Assembly (NCBI RefSeq): GCF_010731655.1
Contig: NZ_AP022619.1
Span: 1,054,001 to 1,118,000, forward strand
DNA length: 64,000 nt
Origin: Mycobacterium paraseoulense
GTDB lineage: Bacteria > Actinomycetota > Actinomycetes > Mycobacteriales > Mycobacteriaceae
Reading direction: 5' to 3'
Part shown: positions 62,550 to 64,000 of the stretch, piece after piece
How the letters are laid out: each line of letters opens with the position of its first letter
Numbering within the stretch: the stretch's first letter is position 1
Notes under the pieces: generated by a model
Told to the model about the DNA's origin: nothing
What the model saw: the letters and a program-made list of their open reading frames with translations, nothing else
Databases searched by the model: none
Position numbers and translations under genes: made by a program

Positions 62550-63379
62550 GGGGACTGCTGCGTCACGAAGTCGATGAGTTCCTCGACGCGGCTGATCAGC
62601 GCCGGCTCCAGGTCGTTCCAGTCACGCACCCGGGACCGAATGTGGCGCCAGGCCCTGGCGATGTCCGCCTGGTTGGCGTGGGGCAGGCCGAGCGCCCGGC
62701 ACGCACCGTGCTTCCACTCGATGTGCCGCGGCACATCCGGCCAGCCGGCCAACCCGAGCCGCTGGGGCTTCACGGCTTGCCAGATGTCGACATAGGGATG
62801 ACCGACGACCAGGGTGTCGGTACCACCCGGCCCGCGCCGCACCGCGTCGGCGATCCGCGCTTCCTTCGAACCGGTGACGAGGTGATCGACGAGCACACCG
62901 AGCCGGCGCCCGGGTGCGGGCGCGAACTCGGACACGATGTCCACCAAGTCGTCGACGCCGCCGAGGTGCTCGACGACGACACCCTCGATCCGCAGGTCCT
63001 CGCCCCATACCTGCGCGATGAGTTCCGCGTCGTGGCGGCCCTCGACGTAGATCCGGCTGGCGCGGGCGACCCGGGCGCGCGCGCCCGGCACGGCGACCGA
63101 GCCGGACGCCGTCCGTCCGGCGGCGGCGGGCGCCGCCCGCCGCGGCGCCGTGAGGATCACCGGACGGCCCTCGAGCAAATAGCCTGGGCCCAGCGGAAAT
63201 CCGCGCACGTGCCCGCGCCGGTCTTCCAGTTCGACCCGCCCGTACTCGACTCGTACCACCGCGCCCACGTATCCGCTCTGCACGTCCTCGACCACCAGAC
63301 CGAGTTCGGCGGGGTGCTCGGCAGAGCGGGGCTTGCGCCGGCCCGCGGCAAGCACATCGATTCCATAGCGATCAACCAC
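62546..63379 (-). CDS. DUF3097 family protein
   Basis: 277 residues. The central part, ASRIYVEGRHDAELIAQVWG, resembles a Toprim-like strand-loop with Glu. It is followed by GVLVDHLVTGSKEARIADAV and DTLVVGHPYVDIWQAVKPQR, matching actinobacterial DUF3097. The start is GTG 63379. TAGTAT (63391-63386) lies seven bases before it, so the transcript is probably leaderless. Translational coupling to efeO is clear. Function is unknown; a nucleic-acid role is possible. Confidence 0.82.
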   Translation of the reverse strand: MVDRYGIDVLAAGRRKPRSAEHPAELGLVVEDVQSGYVGAVVRVEYGRVELEDRRGHVRGFPLGPGYLLEGRPVILTAPRRAAPAAAGRTASGSVAVPGARARVARASRIYVEGRHDAELIAQVWGEDLRIEGVVVEHLGGVDDLVDIVSEFAPAPGRRLGVLVDHLVTGSKEARIADAVRRGPGGTDTLVVGHPYVDIWQAVKPQRLGLAGWPDVPRHIEWKHGACRALGLPHANQADIARAWRHIRSRVRDWNDLEPALISRVEELIDFVTQQSP

Positions 63380-63385
63380 GCGGCC

Positions 63386-63391
63386 ATACTA
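63386..63391 (-). promoter_or_regulatory. -10 element of the DUF3097-efeO-efeB operon
   Basis: TAGTAT on the minus strand fits TANNNT and ends seven bases before GTG 63379, so the mRNA would begin at the start codon. No ribosome site is present. Confidence 0.45.
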
Positions 63392-63599
63392 GAAAGCCTT
63401 GCGGCCAAACATCGTTACGGCACGCCCGCTTGAGGAGCATCGTGACCGAGATCGCCCGTGTCGGCGATGCAATACCGGCGGGTAAAAAATGCGTTTTAAC
63501 TGTGTGGCGTTACTGAGCTGATGGCGTTGCCGATGTTACGTTGCTAGTGGTGAGAACTGCCGCTCGTTCTCAAATCGCGGCGGTGAGCGAGGTGGGATT

Positions 63600-63887
63600 A
63601 TGGACCTGGCACTTTGGGTGTCGAGCATTCTGGCTTTCGTGCGGGCCGGCTACCCCGCCGGAATGCCCACGACCGGGTATGCGCCCCTGGCCGCCCTGGC
63701 TCGCCGACGGCTGTGCGACGACGAGATCAAGGCCATCGCAACCAAACTCATGAGGCGCCAATTCTGGCCGATCAATCCCGTTGATATCGGCGTCGAAATC
63801 ACCCGGATCACGAACCAATTGCCCTTGCCCGGCGACGTCGAGCGGGTCGAGCATCGCCTTCATGCGATCCGCTGCGCGCGGGGATAG
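63600..63887 (+). CDS. DUF3349 family protein
   Basis: 95 residues. LAFVRAGYPAGMPTTGYAPL, then LAALARRRLCDDEIKAIATK, DIGVEITRITNQLPLPGDVE and ERVEHRLHA fit the mycobacterial DUF3349 family, a small helical protein of unknown function. The start is ATG 63600, behind a GGTGGGA site. Confidence 0.85.
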   Translation: MDLALWVSSILAFVRAGYPAGMPTTGYAPLAALARRRLCDDEIKAIATKLMRRQFWPINPVDIGVEITRITNQLPLPGDVERVEHRLHAIRCARG

Positions 63888-63911
63888 GCGTCCCCGCGGG
63901 ATCTGACTCTG

Positions 63912-64000
63912 CTACGGCGCGTCCTTCGCCGGACCGCCGCATGCGGCCAGGTAGTCCGGGTAGTTCCAGGTCCGCAGAAACTCTTGGCCCGCCCGCAATC
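63912..64000 (-). CDS. 3' end of a gene running off the window
   Basis: The last 28 residues read LRAGQEFLRTWNYPDYLAAC and then GGPAKDAP, followed by TAG at 63914-63912. Codon use looks coding. The rest of the gene is outside the window and I do not recognise the family. Confidence 0.45.
   Translation of the reverse strand, partial: LRAGQEFLRTWNYPDYLAACGGPAKDAP

Noticed and set aside
63442..63516. 24-codon frame with a strong GAGGAGC site and GTG start
   Set aside because: It is very short, has no signal peptide or recognisable motif, and has no evidence beyond the ribosome site.

Overview
The window is chromosomal DNA of a Mycobacterium, most likely non-tuberculous. It is GC-rich and uses many GTG and TTG starts. 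It carries genus markers: an MmpS/MmpL pair, a complete yrbE-mce operon, a close FabG3 homologue, DUF3349 and DUF3097 proteins, an LpqH-type lipoprotein, and several mycobacterial secreted proteins of unknown function. No rRNA, tRNA, CRISPR array or intact transposase was seen.

Layout. Positions 1-5300 hold the 3' end of a GGDEF-EAL protein, a DUF899 protein, a secreted protein with three WWDP repeats, a DUF167 protein, a membrane/PPOX-flavin fusion and an isolated nucleoside-phosphorylase-like protein. From 5300 to 8700 a TetR gene faces a small membrane-protein operon that includes a frameshifted NIPSNAP gene, followed by a tiny exported peptide gene and an O-methyltransferase that share a divergent promoter. 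From 8900 to 17600 there is a second GGDEF-EAL protein, two alpha/beta hydrolases, secreted proteins and an HxlR regulator divergent from a metallo-beta-lactamase-fold hydrolase with two clear operators. From 17800 to 20050 an unusual P450 lies beside about 1.1 kb of gene remnants and duplicated sequence. From 20000 to 37200 come metabolic genes (aldehyde dehydrogenase, esterase, acyl-CoA dehydrogenase, hotdog thioesterases, SDRs, aldo/keto reductase), a TetR-mmpS-mmpL module with a matching operator in front of tetR and of mmpS, an acyltransferase-3 protein and an NCS1 permease with a cysteine-rich tail.

From 37900 to 49700 a TetR gene precedes a yrbEAB-mceABCDEF import operon. mceF is frameshifted in a C6 run, and the operon is followed by a protein made of three Phd/YefM antitoxin-like repeats. 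From 50500 to 55000 a TetR gene is divergent from a three-gene aromatic meta-cleavage set (extradiol dioxygenase, FAH-family hydrolase, FAD monooxygenase). From 55900 to 59850 a minus-strand operon joins OsmC, cyanase, an acyl-CoA-dehydrogenase-like flavoprotein, an ECF sigma factor, a zinc anti-sigma factor and a formate/nitrite-type channel. From 60000 to 63400 DUF3097, efeO and efeB form a coupled operon without efeU. A DUF3349 gene and the 3' end of another gene close the window.

The best candidates for undescribed biology are the cyanase/sigma/channel operon, the triple-Phd protein behind mce, the lone nucleoside-phosphorylase-like protein, the P450 with altered catalytic motifs, and the TGCA-periodic operators of the mmpSL module. 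Domain names come from reading motifs; no database search was run.
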